The notes under the pieces: model-generated
Seen by the model: only the letters and a program-made list of their open reading frames with translations
The model's database searches: none
Told to the model about the DNA's origin: nothing
Position numbers and translations under genes: made by a program
Shown here: piece by piece, positions 12,687 to 23,135 of the stretch
Position numbering within the stretch: the first letter of the stretch is position 1
Layout of the letters: every line of letters starts with the position of its first letter
Source of the DNA: Vesta saturnalis
Lineage: Eukaryota; Arthropoda; Insecta; Coleoptera; Lampyridae
NCBI GenBank assembly: GCA_036346205.1
Contig: JARFJB010002009.1
Coordinates: 6,078,501-6,142,500 of the forward strand
Reading direction: 5' to 3'
DNA length: 64,000 bases

Positions 12687-13550
12687 CGCCGCGCGGGGTG
12701 TGTGTGTATGTAAACACGATAGCGGTCAGACCGTTTAAGCTGGAGTTACAAAATTTAGCATACGGCTATTATGGCAAAATCGTAGATCTGTATCAACTTT
12801 TGGGACGTATAGGAGTACCGGAAGTACCTGTTAACTACACAATTTTCAAATTTTTTCATGTAACGTAGTCGTAAAAATGATGCTATCAATTTGAAACTTT
12901 TTACACGCATGAAAGGTACTGAAAAACTATCAGATATCATTAGGGCACCGTAAATGGTATGTAGATAAAAAAAAACTACTCTTATTATACATTGACCGTC
13001 AAAAAAATCCGCCCACCAAAAATTGATGATTTCTTGAAGCACTCATTGGATTTTGATTATTTTTTGTGAACTGCAGGTGAATTCTTCTGTCGCAATACTG
13101 TGGTTGAAATTTTGATGTAGAGTTAAATTTGAAAATATACGGGGTGCATAAATGTGAAAATACTTTTTACCCGAAATTTGAAAGGTAGGATACAGCAACT
13201 ACAATAGGGAGTGTGAAATTTTGTTTATTGAATAAATATGAGCCGTGAAAGTTATATGTACTATATATACTATCATAGTTACCGTTATGAGGCCGTGAAT
13301 TAGGAATTGCGACGGCACAACAGTGATCCCAGCACTTTATTTGGTTATAGACATACGGTATAATACAACGTGGTTTAACATAATATATGGGTATAAAATT
13401 GACGTATGAAGAAAAGTACCATATTAAAAGAGGTCTTTCTATATAATTCTATAGGTGCCCTTCCCTTTGAATATGCATTAACCCATTGTTTTAGAAAAGA
13501 AAAACACTAAAAAACTTTCGCCGCTATCATGTGCAGTATACAATTTACAT
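12687..13550. other. Spacer between duplicated blocks, no gene seen
   Basis: A GC-richer head (ACGCCGCGCGGGGTGTG) is followed by AT-rich DNA. Two opposed ORFs (plus 12632-12868, minus 12755-13042) overlap and lack motifs. I take both to be chance. Confidence 0.35.
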
Positions 13551-13552
13551 TA

Positions 13553-13938
13553 TATAATGTATAATGTATAATGTACAATGTACAATTACAATGTACAATA
13601 TACAATGTACAATGTACAATGTACAATGTACAATGTACAATGTACAATGTACAATGTACAATGTACAATGTACAATGAACAATGTACAACGTACAACGTA
13701 CAACGTACAACGTACAAGGTACAAGGTACAAGGTACAATGTACAATGTACAATGTACAATGTACAATGTACAATGTATAATGTACAATGTACAACGTACA
13801 ACGTACAACGTACAATGTGAAATGTACAATGTACAATGTACAATGTTCAATCTACGACGTACGATCTAAGATCTACGATCTACCATCTACGATCTACGAT
13901 CTACGGTCTACGATGTATGGTCTACGGTCTACGATCTA
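13553..13938. repeat. Heptanucleotide satellite (TACAATG)n with variant blocks
   Basis: A 7-bp unit runs in phase for about 300 bp. TACAATG comes first, then a block of TACAACG (13685-13715), a block of TACAAGG (13715-13735), TACAATG again, and TACAACG again. From 13857 to 13938 the unit changes to TCTACGA/TCTACGG. Because 7 is not a multiple of 3 and the unit has no stop in most frames, long ORFs (MYNVQCT.., MYIVHCT..) appear on both strands. They are artefacts of the repeat. Confidence 0.95.
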
Positions 13939-13954
13939 CGTAATTTAATTTTAA

Positions 13955-15722
13955 AGCAGGACCCCCCAAATTTTTTGGATAATCCCCACCCGTACACAAA
14001 TTTGGGGGGAACCGGTGGTTTTTTTGGTTGTTTTAATTTCTATGGGAAAATGAAATTTAAATAAATTTAATGGGGGTGAATTCAAGAAAATAGGCCTCTA
14101 ACAGTTTCGCCTTTACCCCAGGAATTATTTATTTTAAAATCGGTTTTTCTTTGGGTTGATCGGGCTCCAATATAATTTATTTTAACATTTTTTGTTAATG
14201 TTAATCAAACCAAAATTCAAATAATTTCAAAAAAAAAATTGGATCATTTGCAACCGTTAAAACGACCAGACAAAAAGTTATTTAGTTACTTCTTTAACCT
14301 TTTCGCGAATGATTTAAACAATTTAAAACACTTTGTTGAAGTGTTGTTTGCATAGCTTCCAACCTTTAAATACAAAACTGTAATGTAAATGTGAGAAACA
14401 GCCTCCAACCTTATTCATTTAATACAAAATAAAAACGATGAAGTTAAGACCCCTTTAAAAACTTTTGTAATACACTTTAAAACACTTTGGTTAATGTTAC
14501 AAAATTTTTTTGGCAAGTTTATTCATTTTGGGCCCTTGTTTTTTTTCTTTTAAAGTATTCCTATCTCCCGGGAATTATTTAAAGTTTAAATCCAAAAAAA
14601 ATTGTTTATTTGTTGAAACAGTTAAAACCAATTAAATTCAAAAATTTAAGTTTTGAAGGATGAAACTAAAAAGTGGAAGGGGAACTTATTTTAAGAAATA
14701 AAAATTGGTTCAAGTTTTTACCAGTTAACCAAATTTGTTGAAAAATTTAAAACTTATTTAAATTTAGAGTTATTAAATAGTCGCAACTTTCCAATTAAAA
14801 CAATTTTCAATTAAAGGTGAAATAGGTTTCAAACCCTTCCAATAAATAAAAATTAAAACATTTCATCTATTTGTTTATTAAAATTATTTACCTGAAAATG
14901 TCCTTTTACCATTTTGAACCAGTTAATTTCCTTATTAAAGGGACAAAGTTACGTTATAAAATAAATTAATTTCAAAATTTTAAAAACGGATTTATTATAC
15001 AATTTATTAATTCTAATTTTCCAATAAGTATAAAAGAAATTAACAATAAATAAAAATTTTCTTAAATCTAAGTTAAACAAATAATTTAATATTATATTGA
15101 ACGTTTTTTGTTATTTATTTGTATTGGAAACATTTCACCATTTTATATTTTAACCAGGAATTAATTGTTAAATATGGACATTTGTAATAAGTACAGTTTA
15201 GGTAATTGTTTATAAATTTGTGGGTTTTATACATTTTAACATCAGTTTCTTTTACTCCTAAAATTATATACTTTAGGCTATTTTGCTTCAACGTTGTTTG
15301 TCAAACCCTAAAACCCTTCTTTGTATTAAAATTTTTTTATGTTTATTCATTAGAAAACAATTATTCAACATTTTGCTATTACCAAACAAAAATATTGAAA
15401 ATATTTCATTTTTTTTATTAAATTTTCATAAGTTTTAAATTACTTTAAAATAAATAAATATTCATTATAAAGTGTTGGCAAAATATAATTAATTGCATTT
15501 CTAACTTTATATCAACTGGTGTAAATCCAACAGTTTAATTATAATATTATATTTTACTTTTATTAATATTATTTTTCATTTGAACCAATAAATTTTATTT
15601 CCAAGTTTCTGTTATTTTTGCATTCCCGTATCTAAGGTTTATATAAAAAAGTATTGCATAAAAAATTGACCTCGAGATTTTGACGGATCTTCACGTTTCG
15701 ACCCTTGAACCATTTTGGCCAT
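13955..15722. repeat. Copy 2 of the 2.3 kb block, about a quarter shorter
   Basis: This is colinear with 10370-12686 from the G/C-rich head (14010 aligns near 10425) to the shared end at GGATCTTCACGTTTCG and ATTTTGGCCAT. It is about 1.77 kb instead of 2.32 kb. The loss is spread over very many one- to five-base deletions, with homopolymers exaggerated (AAATTTTTTGG, GGTTTTTTTGG). The 73-bp array is reduced to one recognisable unit (14400-14450). Either this is an eroded copy or it is poor consensus sequence. Confidence 0.75.
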
Positions 15723-16339
15723 AGGTTTGTTTCCTGGAAATTGATGTGCGTTTCTGAGAAACTTTAACATTATTTCCAAGAATAATGCTTACATAACTAT
15801 GAAAAGACGGATGAGTCATGCGTTTCTTTAACTAATGTTGTTTCCAGGATTACTTTTTAGACTAATTAATCGAGGGTTTGTTTCTTGGCCAAGGCCTGGA
15901 AGAGATCAATGAATGATGGGCACGTTTTTTGACTAGGACAGCAACCTTGACAGGGAACGGGATAAAAGAATATACATATCTGTGTTTGTAGGCTATTTAC
16001 TTCTATGTCATTCGAATTATAGACCGATAGGATTTTTCTAGCCTTATTTCTCCTTTATTGGAGACGCAGTTATCGTAGATAATCCTCATTTCAGGATTAT
16101 TTTTCGTACTCATTTTGCTAGTGGGTAAACAGTTGCGAATTGCATATTTCTTCTTTTTAACCGACTCCTTTTACCCATTACTTATTTTTATCCTATGAGT
16201 TAAATCGCAAAGGTTTTAGACATGGTAATACATTTCTGAGATTCTTTCGATAATTGTGATTCTAATAATTGCTTCTATTTTTAGATCCTGGGTTGTTTTT
16301 TACCTATAACCGTGAAAAGACTGACGAATCATGCAAGTC
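15723..16339. other. Non-coding stretch
   Basis: I see no gene. Near its end the sequence grades into the minisatellite that follows. Confidence 0.35.
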
Positions 16340-16918
16340 ACACTTATTCGAGATAAGAACCTCCTCTGCTTTAGTTGAGCAACACACCCTCACCTTAGCC
16401 AAGACCAGCCATTTGGTAGAGTTTCACTTATCTGTAATAAGAACTCCCTTTAGCTGAGAAGCGCACCCTCACGTTAGCCAAGATATGAACCAGCACTTTA
16501 GTAGGGTTGCACTGAGATAAGAACCCCGTTAACTGAGGGACACCTCTCCTCTTAGTCAAAATCAACTGTTTCGCGAAGTTGCACTTATCCGTGATAAGAA
16601 ACCCCTTTAGCTGAGAAACACACCTTAAGCAAATGTATGAAGCAATCCTTTTTAGTATAGTTGCATTTATCCGAGATAAGAACTCCATCTACGTCAGCCG
16701 ATAAACACGTCCTCACCTATGTATGACAACCATCTTAACGGAGTCGTACCTACCTCCTGCCTTAGCGAGGAAACACACTCTCTATGTAAGTCGAACCTAA
16801 ACGTATTTAGCGAAGATACAATTTTCCTAGATACGAACCCCCTTTAGCTGAGAAACTCACATGATATGAATCAATCCTTTTTAGTAGAGTTGCACTTATT
16901 CGAGGTAAGAACGGGCGA
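16340..16918 (+). repeat. Minisatellite, about 80-bp unit, left part
   Basis: About eight degenerate units are each marked by CTTATCCGAGATAAGAAC followed by CCCTTTAGCTGAGAAACACA, CCCTCACGTTAGCC and TTTAGTAGAGTTGCA. Markers fall near 16345, 16427, 16510, 16586, 16666, 16822 and 16896. The array stops at 16918, where the foldback element begins, and resumes at 22489. Confidence 0.85.
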
Positions 16919-19583
16919 GTGAAGTTAGCATCTCAACAAAGAGTTCCAATAGTTTTGATTAGAGTTCTAGCTTCCTTTCAAAGACTTTAGAAGTACTTTA
17001 TAGAAATAAAAAGAGTTCCGCTTATTAACGGTTCCAAATTTTAATTTGAAAAATGGGGCAGTAACTTCACATCGAAAATCGAGATCCAGTAGTTCTCATT
17101 AGCTAAATTACTATATTTTGCTAGGTTCTAGAGTTCCTGATATGAAAAATATTTTTTTGAAAATTAAAAAAAAATAAAAAATTTTTTTTGACATGCAATA
17201 GTTTCAATCAACTTTTGATGTTTTTATTCATTCCTAAGAGTTCTCGCTAATTAAAAAAAATTATAATCAACAATGAAAAGTTACAGCCCTTTTACTTAAA
17301 AAAAGAAAATGTTAACAAAACATTTTAAAGAGTTCTAATAGTTCTCGCAGCAGATTTGGAAGTATTCGAAAAGTTCTAAAAGAAATTATTATGATTTAAA
17401 CGATCCGATTAATATTTATAGAATTATTCGACTTTAAAAATCGCTTAGCTTAAATTCTCCAAATGTCGACGAAAAATATTTTGAAGATTTCCAATAGGTC
17501 TCGTATAATTCTCGACATGCACAATGTCTTTTCAGAGTTCCGATGATAAAATTAATTAGATAATTTTTTTAACAATTAGTAAAAAATAGCCCATTTTTCG
17601 GATAAATTAATTTTTTTTTTAATTATGTAATTAATTTTTGCTTCGAAACTCACATGCAAACATTGTGCTTGTCGAGAACTATTTGGGAACTATTGAAACT
17701 CTTCAAAATGTTTATCGCAGATAGAAAATTTAAGCTATGCGATTTTTTAAAGTCGAATAATTCATTAATTAAATTTCTTTTAGAACTTTCGAATCAAATC
17801 TCAACTAAGAACTCTTAAAATATTTTAAGTGGAAGCTCTGTAACTTTTTCATTTTGATTATAATTTTTTTAATTAGGGAGAACTCTTAGGAATGAATGAA
17901 CATCAAAATTGAATTTTCAAAAATTTTTAATATTCTTTAATTTTCAAAAAAAAATTTTCGTATCAGGAACTCTAGACCTTTCCAAAATATAGTAATTTAG
18001 CTAGTCAGAAATATTGGATCTCGATTTTCGGTGTGAAGTTATCAGAGGTGTATATACTATTTTTTGCGAAAGCGGAAACACAAAAACACGGAAAATTAAT
18101 AAATTTACTAAGTTTCGTCAATTCTGTATGTAATAATTAGTGGCCTTTGGAATTCGTATCTTAATAACCATATCTATTGTCAGAAAACTGAAGATTGTCA
18201 ATAATTTCAATAACTGTGGGCCTGTTTACATTTACTGTAAACGCAAATAACTAAGTTAGTTCTTTAGTTCTTGTGTTTTTATTTGCACTCTGTATTTAAA
18301 ACTGTCAAAACATATTAAATAAACTTTTTAGGGAAATAATGTGACATATTTGCTCCCTAGGGAGAAAATGTTCCATTTCTGTCGTGATTTTGACAACAGA
18401 GAAACTAACTTCTACTTTCGCAAAAAATATTTCATTTCTTTTAATTTTTTAAGTGATGTCCAATAACTTATGTCTGACATGAAGTTTTAAACGTCTGTTT
18501 GACATAGATTTTGTTTTTTTTTTACAATGTTGCCTACTTTCGTAATGAACCTATTGTAAAAGAGGTTGCAAATTATCCTAATAAAAATGCTCTTAAAATT
18601 ATTTTATTTCTTTTAATTTCCATTTTGTATTGGCATAAAATATATATTTAATTATTGAAAAATTATTTACACTGAAACTGCTCAAAACTTCTATGAGAAA
18701 AAAATATTTTTTAATGATGTCTTTAACTTGGTTGCTAAATCCAAAATTTTTGTGTAACACATTAATTAAAAATTATTACTTTTGAACTTATTCGTTCATA
18801 ACAAAACTTATAATAATTTAACACATTAATTATTGATCGGGTTGCTTCCAGTCATTAGCATCACTTTTATAACTTTTTGAGTACTATCCAAATGTACTGC
18901 GGGAACTATTGGAACCCTTCAAAATATTGTTTATCGATATTTTGAACATTTACGAGGGTGGTCGATTGTAAAGAGTTCTGATTATTCTAAAACAATTCTC
19001 CTATAGTTCTGAGCATATACAATGCCTTTACAAAGAGTTCCGATGAAAAAATTAATTAGATAACGTTTTAAGCAATTAGTAAAAAATAGCCCACTTTTCG
19101 GATAAATTCATTTTTAAAAAAATTGTATAATTAATTTTAGCACCGTAACTCTTTGGAAAGGCATTGTGCATGGCGAGAACTTCACAAGAACTATTTGGGA
19201 ATTATTGCAACTCAACTTCAAAATATTTATCGCGGATACTTGCAAAATTTAAGCTATGCGATTTTCTAAAGACGAATAATTCTGTAACTACTAATGGGAT
19301 CGCTTTCGATCATTAAAATTTCTTTCAGAACTTTTCGAATACTATCCAAATGCTGCGAGAACTATTAGAACTCTTTAAAACATTTTCTTTTTTTTAAGTA
19401 AAGGGGCTGTAACTTTTTCATTGTTTTTGTCATATCAGGAACTCTAGAATTTTGCAAAATATAAATATAATAGCTTCTCAGAACTACTGGATCTCGATTT
19501 TCGATGTGAAGTTAGCACCCCATTTTTCAAATTAAAATTTGGAACCGTTAATGAGCGGAACTCGTTTTATTTTTTATAAAGTA

Positions 19584-22410
19584 GGGGAGAGTGTTGTATA
19601 GTGGGACAATATTTTTCAAATGATCATAAAATTTATATTTAATCTTTAATCAGATTCTCAGCGAATCATTATACTGGAAACATAAAAGTATTATTAAAAG
19701 TTTTAGAACTATGAAAAGTAAAAGGCTGATTAGATAGCTTGTCACTATAACCAAGTCCCACTATACAACCAACCTGTTTCATAGTGGGACTAGGGTCGCA
19801 TACTGGGACAACCTGATAATAATAGGATTAAGTTGAAAGAAAATGAATGTACGCCAGAAAAAGATTCAAAATCATATTTTATTCAAAATATTCCGAAAAA
19901 CATTGCTTACATTGCTGAGCATTGGCAACTAGAACATATACAAAAACAAAGGATATAAAATAAAACAAATAAACACAAAACGAATTTAAATAAATAGAAA
20001 CCTTATTCTATGTTATAAGAAGAAAAGTCATATTTAAAACACCATAGTTTGAAGTTGGTCCCTCCAGAAATAAAGAACGGAAGTTTAATTACAATATCAT
20101 CTTTCATAATCAAATCTTCGTCCTTTTTCTGAAGATGAATTTATCATTGGCAGTCTTTTCAAATAATTCACGACATACTCTGCCGCTTCAATTTTTTCAA
20201 CTTGCCCAACATAATATTTAATTCTCTTCTTCATTATTTAACAACAAAATCATTTATATTTATATCATAATCTGCTTCTTTCAATTTTGTCCGATATTTC
20301 GTCCGATATATCGGAACTGTTATCACACAAATCTTCAATTGACACGTCACTGTCGCTGGAGTCTGCAAATAACTTTTGTACAGCTTACCTTTACTTTCTG
20401 TGTTTTTTTTCTTTGGCTATTTTTCTTCTTTTCGCTTCTTTTCTTCAATCAGTGGCGTATCGGTTAGGATCAATTGACTTTCTTTCTTCTGATTTAATTT
20501 TCTGGATGCTGCTTTTAAATGTGTCTTATTGATTCGGTAACAATATTCTTTAGGAGTTAATGCAAAGGCAAATCATTATCCGTATTCTCTAGCAACCTTA
20601 TGTTTTCTAAGGCAAACCATCTTTATCACAAATATCAGGATCATTCGTAGCATTATCGTCAATAGGCTGTAATTTGTCAACAGGCTCGGCAAGATAACAT
20701 GCAAACTTAGCAGATTAACAGGCTCTGTACGATTTGACAAACGAACACAAATAGTCTGATTCCTAAATATTTCGGAATTAAATGGACAGATCCTGTTGTT
20801 AAGCCTAATTATGTTGCTTTGTGAAAGCTTGTAAAAGATTTTCCAACTATATCCGCTATGTTGTACAAATTACTAATACCTGATGATTGAGCAACCATTC
20901 GTCCATGGCTTTATTAGTATTTAAACGGACCAAACAGGTCACGTCAGTGGCTGAATTGTGACTACAATGTGGTGGTAATGAACCAATACAATGCCGTTTA
21001 TCTTGCAATATTGTAACTCTAACATCCATATGGCTCTCATGGTTATCTAGTATTAATAATATCTTGTTATCTGATTACAATGTACTGCATCTGCAACGTG
21101 TTTCAAATACTCAAAAGTTTGTTAGTCATAGCCATTTTGCTTTTGATCCAGGTAGAATTACATGTGCTTTAAATCAAAATGAAAATGGCGGTACGTATGT
21201 ACCATTAGCACAGATAGTGGCACATTGTGACTAAACTTTCGCTCGTCACTTTACATTGCTTTTGACCACAATCCATTATTTTCCTGTTACAGTGGTAACT
21301 GCGGTTTCATCGCATTTGTATATAATTAGATTTAAACCATATTTTCAATCACGTTACGCAGGTTGGTAAAAATAGAAACATTATGTTTATTAAAACTGTT
21401 GCACTTAAGTGTTCATGTTCGTAGATTATGTTGTGTCTGCTAAAATTCATCCATTCCTTGATCTTATCTGCTTCCAAGATTCTGGAATTGATTTTCATTG
21501 AATACAAATTGTATGAATAATTTCTTTAGCTGACAATCCATAACACATATTTGCTGCAGTAATCAAGTATTCACTACAATTGTTCTTCGTCATCTGAAAA
21601 ATTTGAGAAAATCCATGATGCCTAAACAAAAACTTGCTTTTGCTCTTCATACTCCTATATTTTGTGACATATCTGTGTAAAGCGGATTTGGTAACGTTAT
21701 ATTGACCAGCAGCATCTCTGATTTTAATATTTTGATTTATTACAGCTACAGCTTCATCTTGGCTGCATTTTACGTTTGCTTACTATCTTTATGAGATTTG
21801 TTGGTTCTCTAACCCTTTTTGTTATCCATTTTCTGCAACCAAAAGAAATATCTTTATCCATAGTCTTATATACCAAAATAACCTTAACTTAACCACATTA
21901 CTATAAGTAAATCTGGTAACGTAAATTGTTTAAAATAAAATTCAGCTAGCCAAACCATAAAACATTATTTAAATAATGTGATACAATTGTCTGTCCAAAA
22001 TAACTACTATCCATTGCAGCCCCACTATGCACAATTCAATTGTTTTACCATTATAAAACATTTTATATACAGTCATATAATTTTGTACTATACAACAGTA
22101 TACTTTTAGGTTATTAATTTATTTGCCAACAAAACATAAATATAAGCAATATTGATCTCAACTTACCTTAAACACTTTAGACAATATGAAATTTCATAAT
22201 TTTGATAAATAACGCCGATATTCGATACGATTTCAACACGAAAATAAAAATTGCTTCCTAGAAATCAGATGTTCGGCGGTTTCAGACAAAGTAAAATTTC
22301 CTGATAATATTTTTAGCTGATGACAGACATACATAAATGTCGCTCTAATTAATTCGGATATTTTCGTCGTTTATTTGCAAATTGAATTTATATGCAACTG
22401 TATACAACAG
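19584..22410 (-). mobile_element. Pogo-like DNA transposon inserted at TA
   Basis: The foldback arm is interrupted at AAAGTA (19583) and resumes at TACTTCTAAAC (22411), leaving a TA on each side. TA duplication is the Tc1/mariner-superfamily signature. Ends share GTTGTATA (19593; 22408 inverted). Near the left end the motif TATAGTGGGAC occurs at about 19599, with variants at 19777 and 19797 and inverted at 19758 and near 22020, suggesting subterminal transposase-binding sites. The element is about 2.83 kb and encodes a decayed pogo-type transposase on the minus strand. Confidence 0.8.
20285..21861 (-). pseudogene. Pogo-type transposase, decayed
   Basis: Read on the minus strand with several frame changes. 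From about 21861 (MDKDIS) comes a helix-turn-helix region around 21650-21790 with IRDAAGQYNVTKSALHRYV, the psq-type DNA-binding fold used by pogo and CENP-B-like proteins. A second binding region follows near 21450-21560. Next is CANGTYVPPFSF (about 21180), typical of the start of the DDE core. Then ILLILDNHESHMDVRV and LPPHCSHN with TDVTCLVRLN (about 20900-21070) match the second catalytic Asp segment and the PPH.(T/S)H..QP.DV segment. The tail is basic (EEKKRKEEK near 20430) then acidic (DSSDSDVSIEDLCDNSSD near 20350), as usual for pogo proteins. Internal stops and frameshifts make it non-functional. Confidence 0.85.
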
Positions 22411-22488
22411 TACTTCTAAACTCTTTAAAAGGAAGCTAGAACTATAATCAGAACTATTGGAACTCTTTTTCGGGGTGCTAACTTCACA

Positions 22489-22625
22489 CGTCCTTTTTAG
22501 CCGATAAACACCCTCATCTTTTTAGCGGAGAAACACACCCTCTACGTTAGTCTGTATACGAACGAAAAGTCTTTTTCGGAGAATCACTTATCCTAGATGC
22601 GATCCCCCTTTAGCTGAGAAGTGAA
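22489..22625 (+). repeat. Minisatellite, right part
   Basis: This continues the roughly 80-bp array after the inserted element (CGGAGAAACACACCCTCTACG, CTTATCCTAGATGCGATCCC, CCTTTAGCTGAGAAG). It shows that the array was contiguous before the foldback insertion. Confidence 0.8.
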
Positions 22626-22726
22626 CCTTACATATAAACCGTGTACCTTGAAGAGGCCACTGAACTGTATAATCTGGCAACCCCGCATAGTATGAGATTG
22701 TAGAGTGACCTAGAAGCCGCTTATTT

Positions 22727-23135
22727 TCCTTTCAATTTTTTTAGTTATCGCGTCCGAAAAAAATTGCATTTATGCATATTACACCCTACCCCGTAAATCT
22801 ACCACCTCTTACCCCTTACCCCGATGATCTATCGGCACCACTAGATTCTAGATGTTTAGGTCATAAATACACATAGCAAGTTTTTGATATATCGCGTTCG
22901 AATGATTCCTCACAGACACACGTACATACGCACGGGCACGCATTCACACACGTACTCACGCATCCACGTACAAACACACACGCACAGCTAAGTAAATAAT
23001 TTGTGTTACCAGTGGCGGCTTGTGATAATTATGCTTAGAGAGCTCTTACAATTAATGTACAAGGTATGAATAGGAATGTAGAGTTTCACATAAAAGCAAG
23101 CCATTATTACCCGTTAATGTGCTTTTCCGGTAGAT
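22727..23135. repeat. Dispersed repeat family, copy 1 (uninterrupted)
   Basis: Shares long collinear similarity with 41695-42037 plus 43098-43185. Both contain TTATCGCGTCC, TATTACACC(C/T)TACC, an alternating CACACACGTAC stretch, AAGTAAATAATTTGTGTTA and CTCTTACAATTAATGTA. The family is non-coding. This copy supplies the empty site for the insertion in copy 2. Confidence 0.8.

Larger units (their letters stand above)
16919..22488. mobile_element. Foldback/TIR DNA element interrupting the minisatellite
   Basis: The outer ends are inverted copies: 16919 reads GTGAAGTTAGCA and 22488 reads inward as the same, then AAAGAGTTCCAATAGTT and TCTAGCTTCCTTT on both sides, about 75 bp in all. Inside this, a second inverted pair extends the arms (16990-17090 against 19497-19583). 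Further inverted material is at 17083-17580 against 17640-18045 and 18880-19500. Motifs of the type AGTTCTAATAGTTCTCGC recur many times in both orientations. The spacer 18045-18870 is unrelated AT-rich DNA. No target-site duplication is clear (ACG on both sides only). It has no transposase of its own that I can see. The pogo-like element within it is a later insertion. Confidence 0.8.

Noticed and set aside
13507..13869. Five ORFs of 80-109 codons on both strands (MYNVQCT, MYIVHCT repeats)
   Set aside because: They are read-throughs of a 7-bp satellite without stops in most registers. Presence on both strands and lack of any non-repeat sequence argue against coding.
13553..13938. CRISPR-like array
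   Set aside because: There are no unique spacers. It is a continuous 7-bp satellite in a eukaryotic context.
16428..16688. 86-codon minus ORF as a gene
   Set aside because: It lies wholly within the 80-bp minisatellite and repeats its own sequence.
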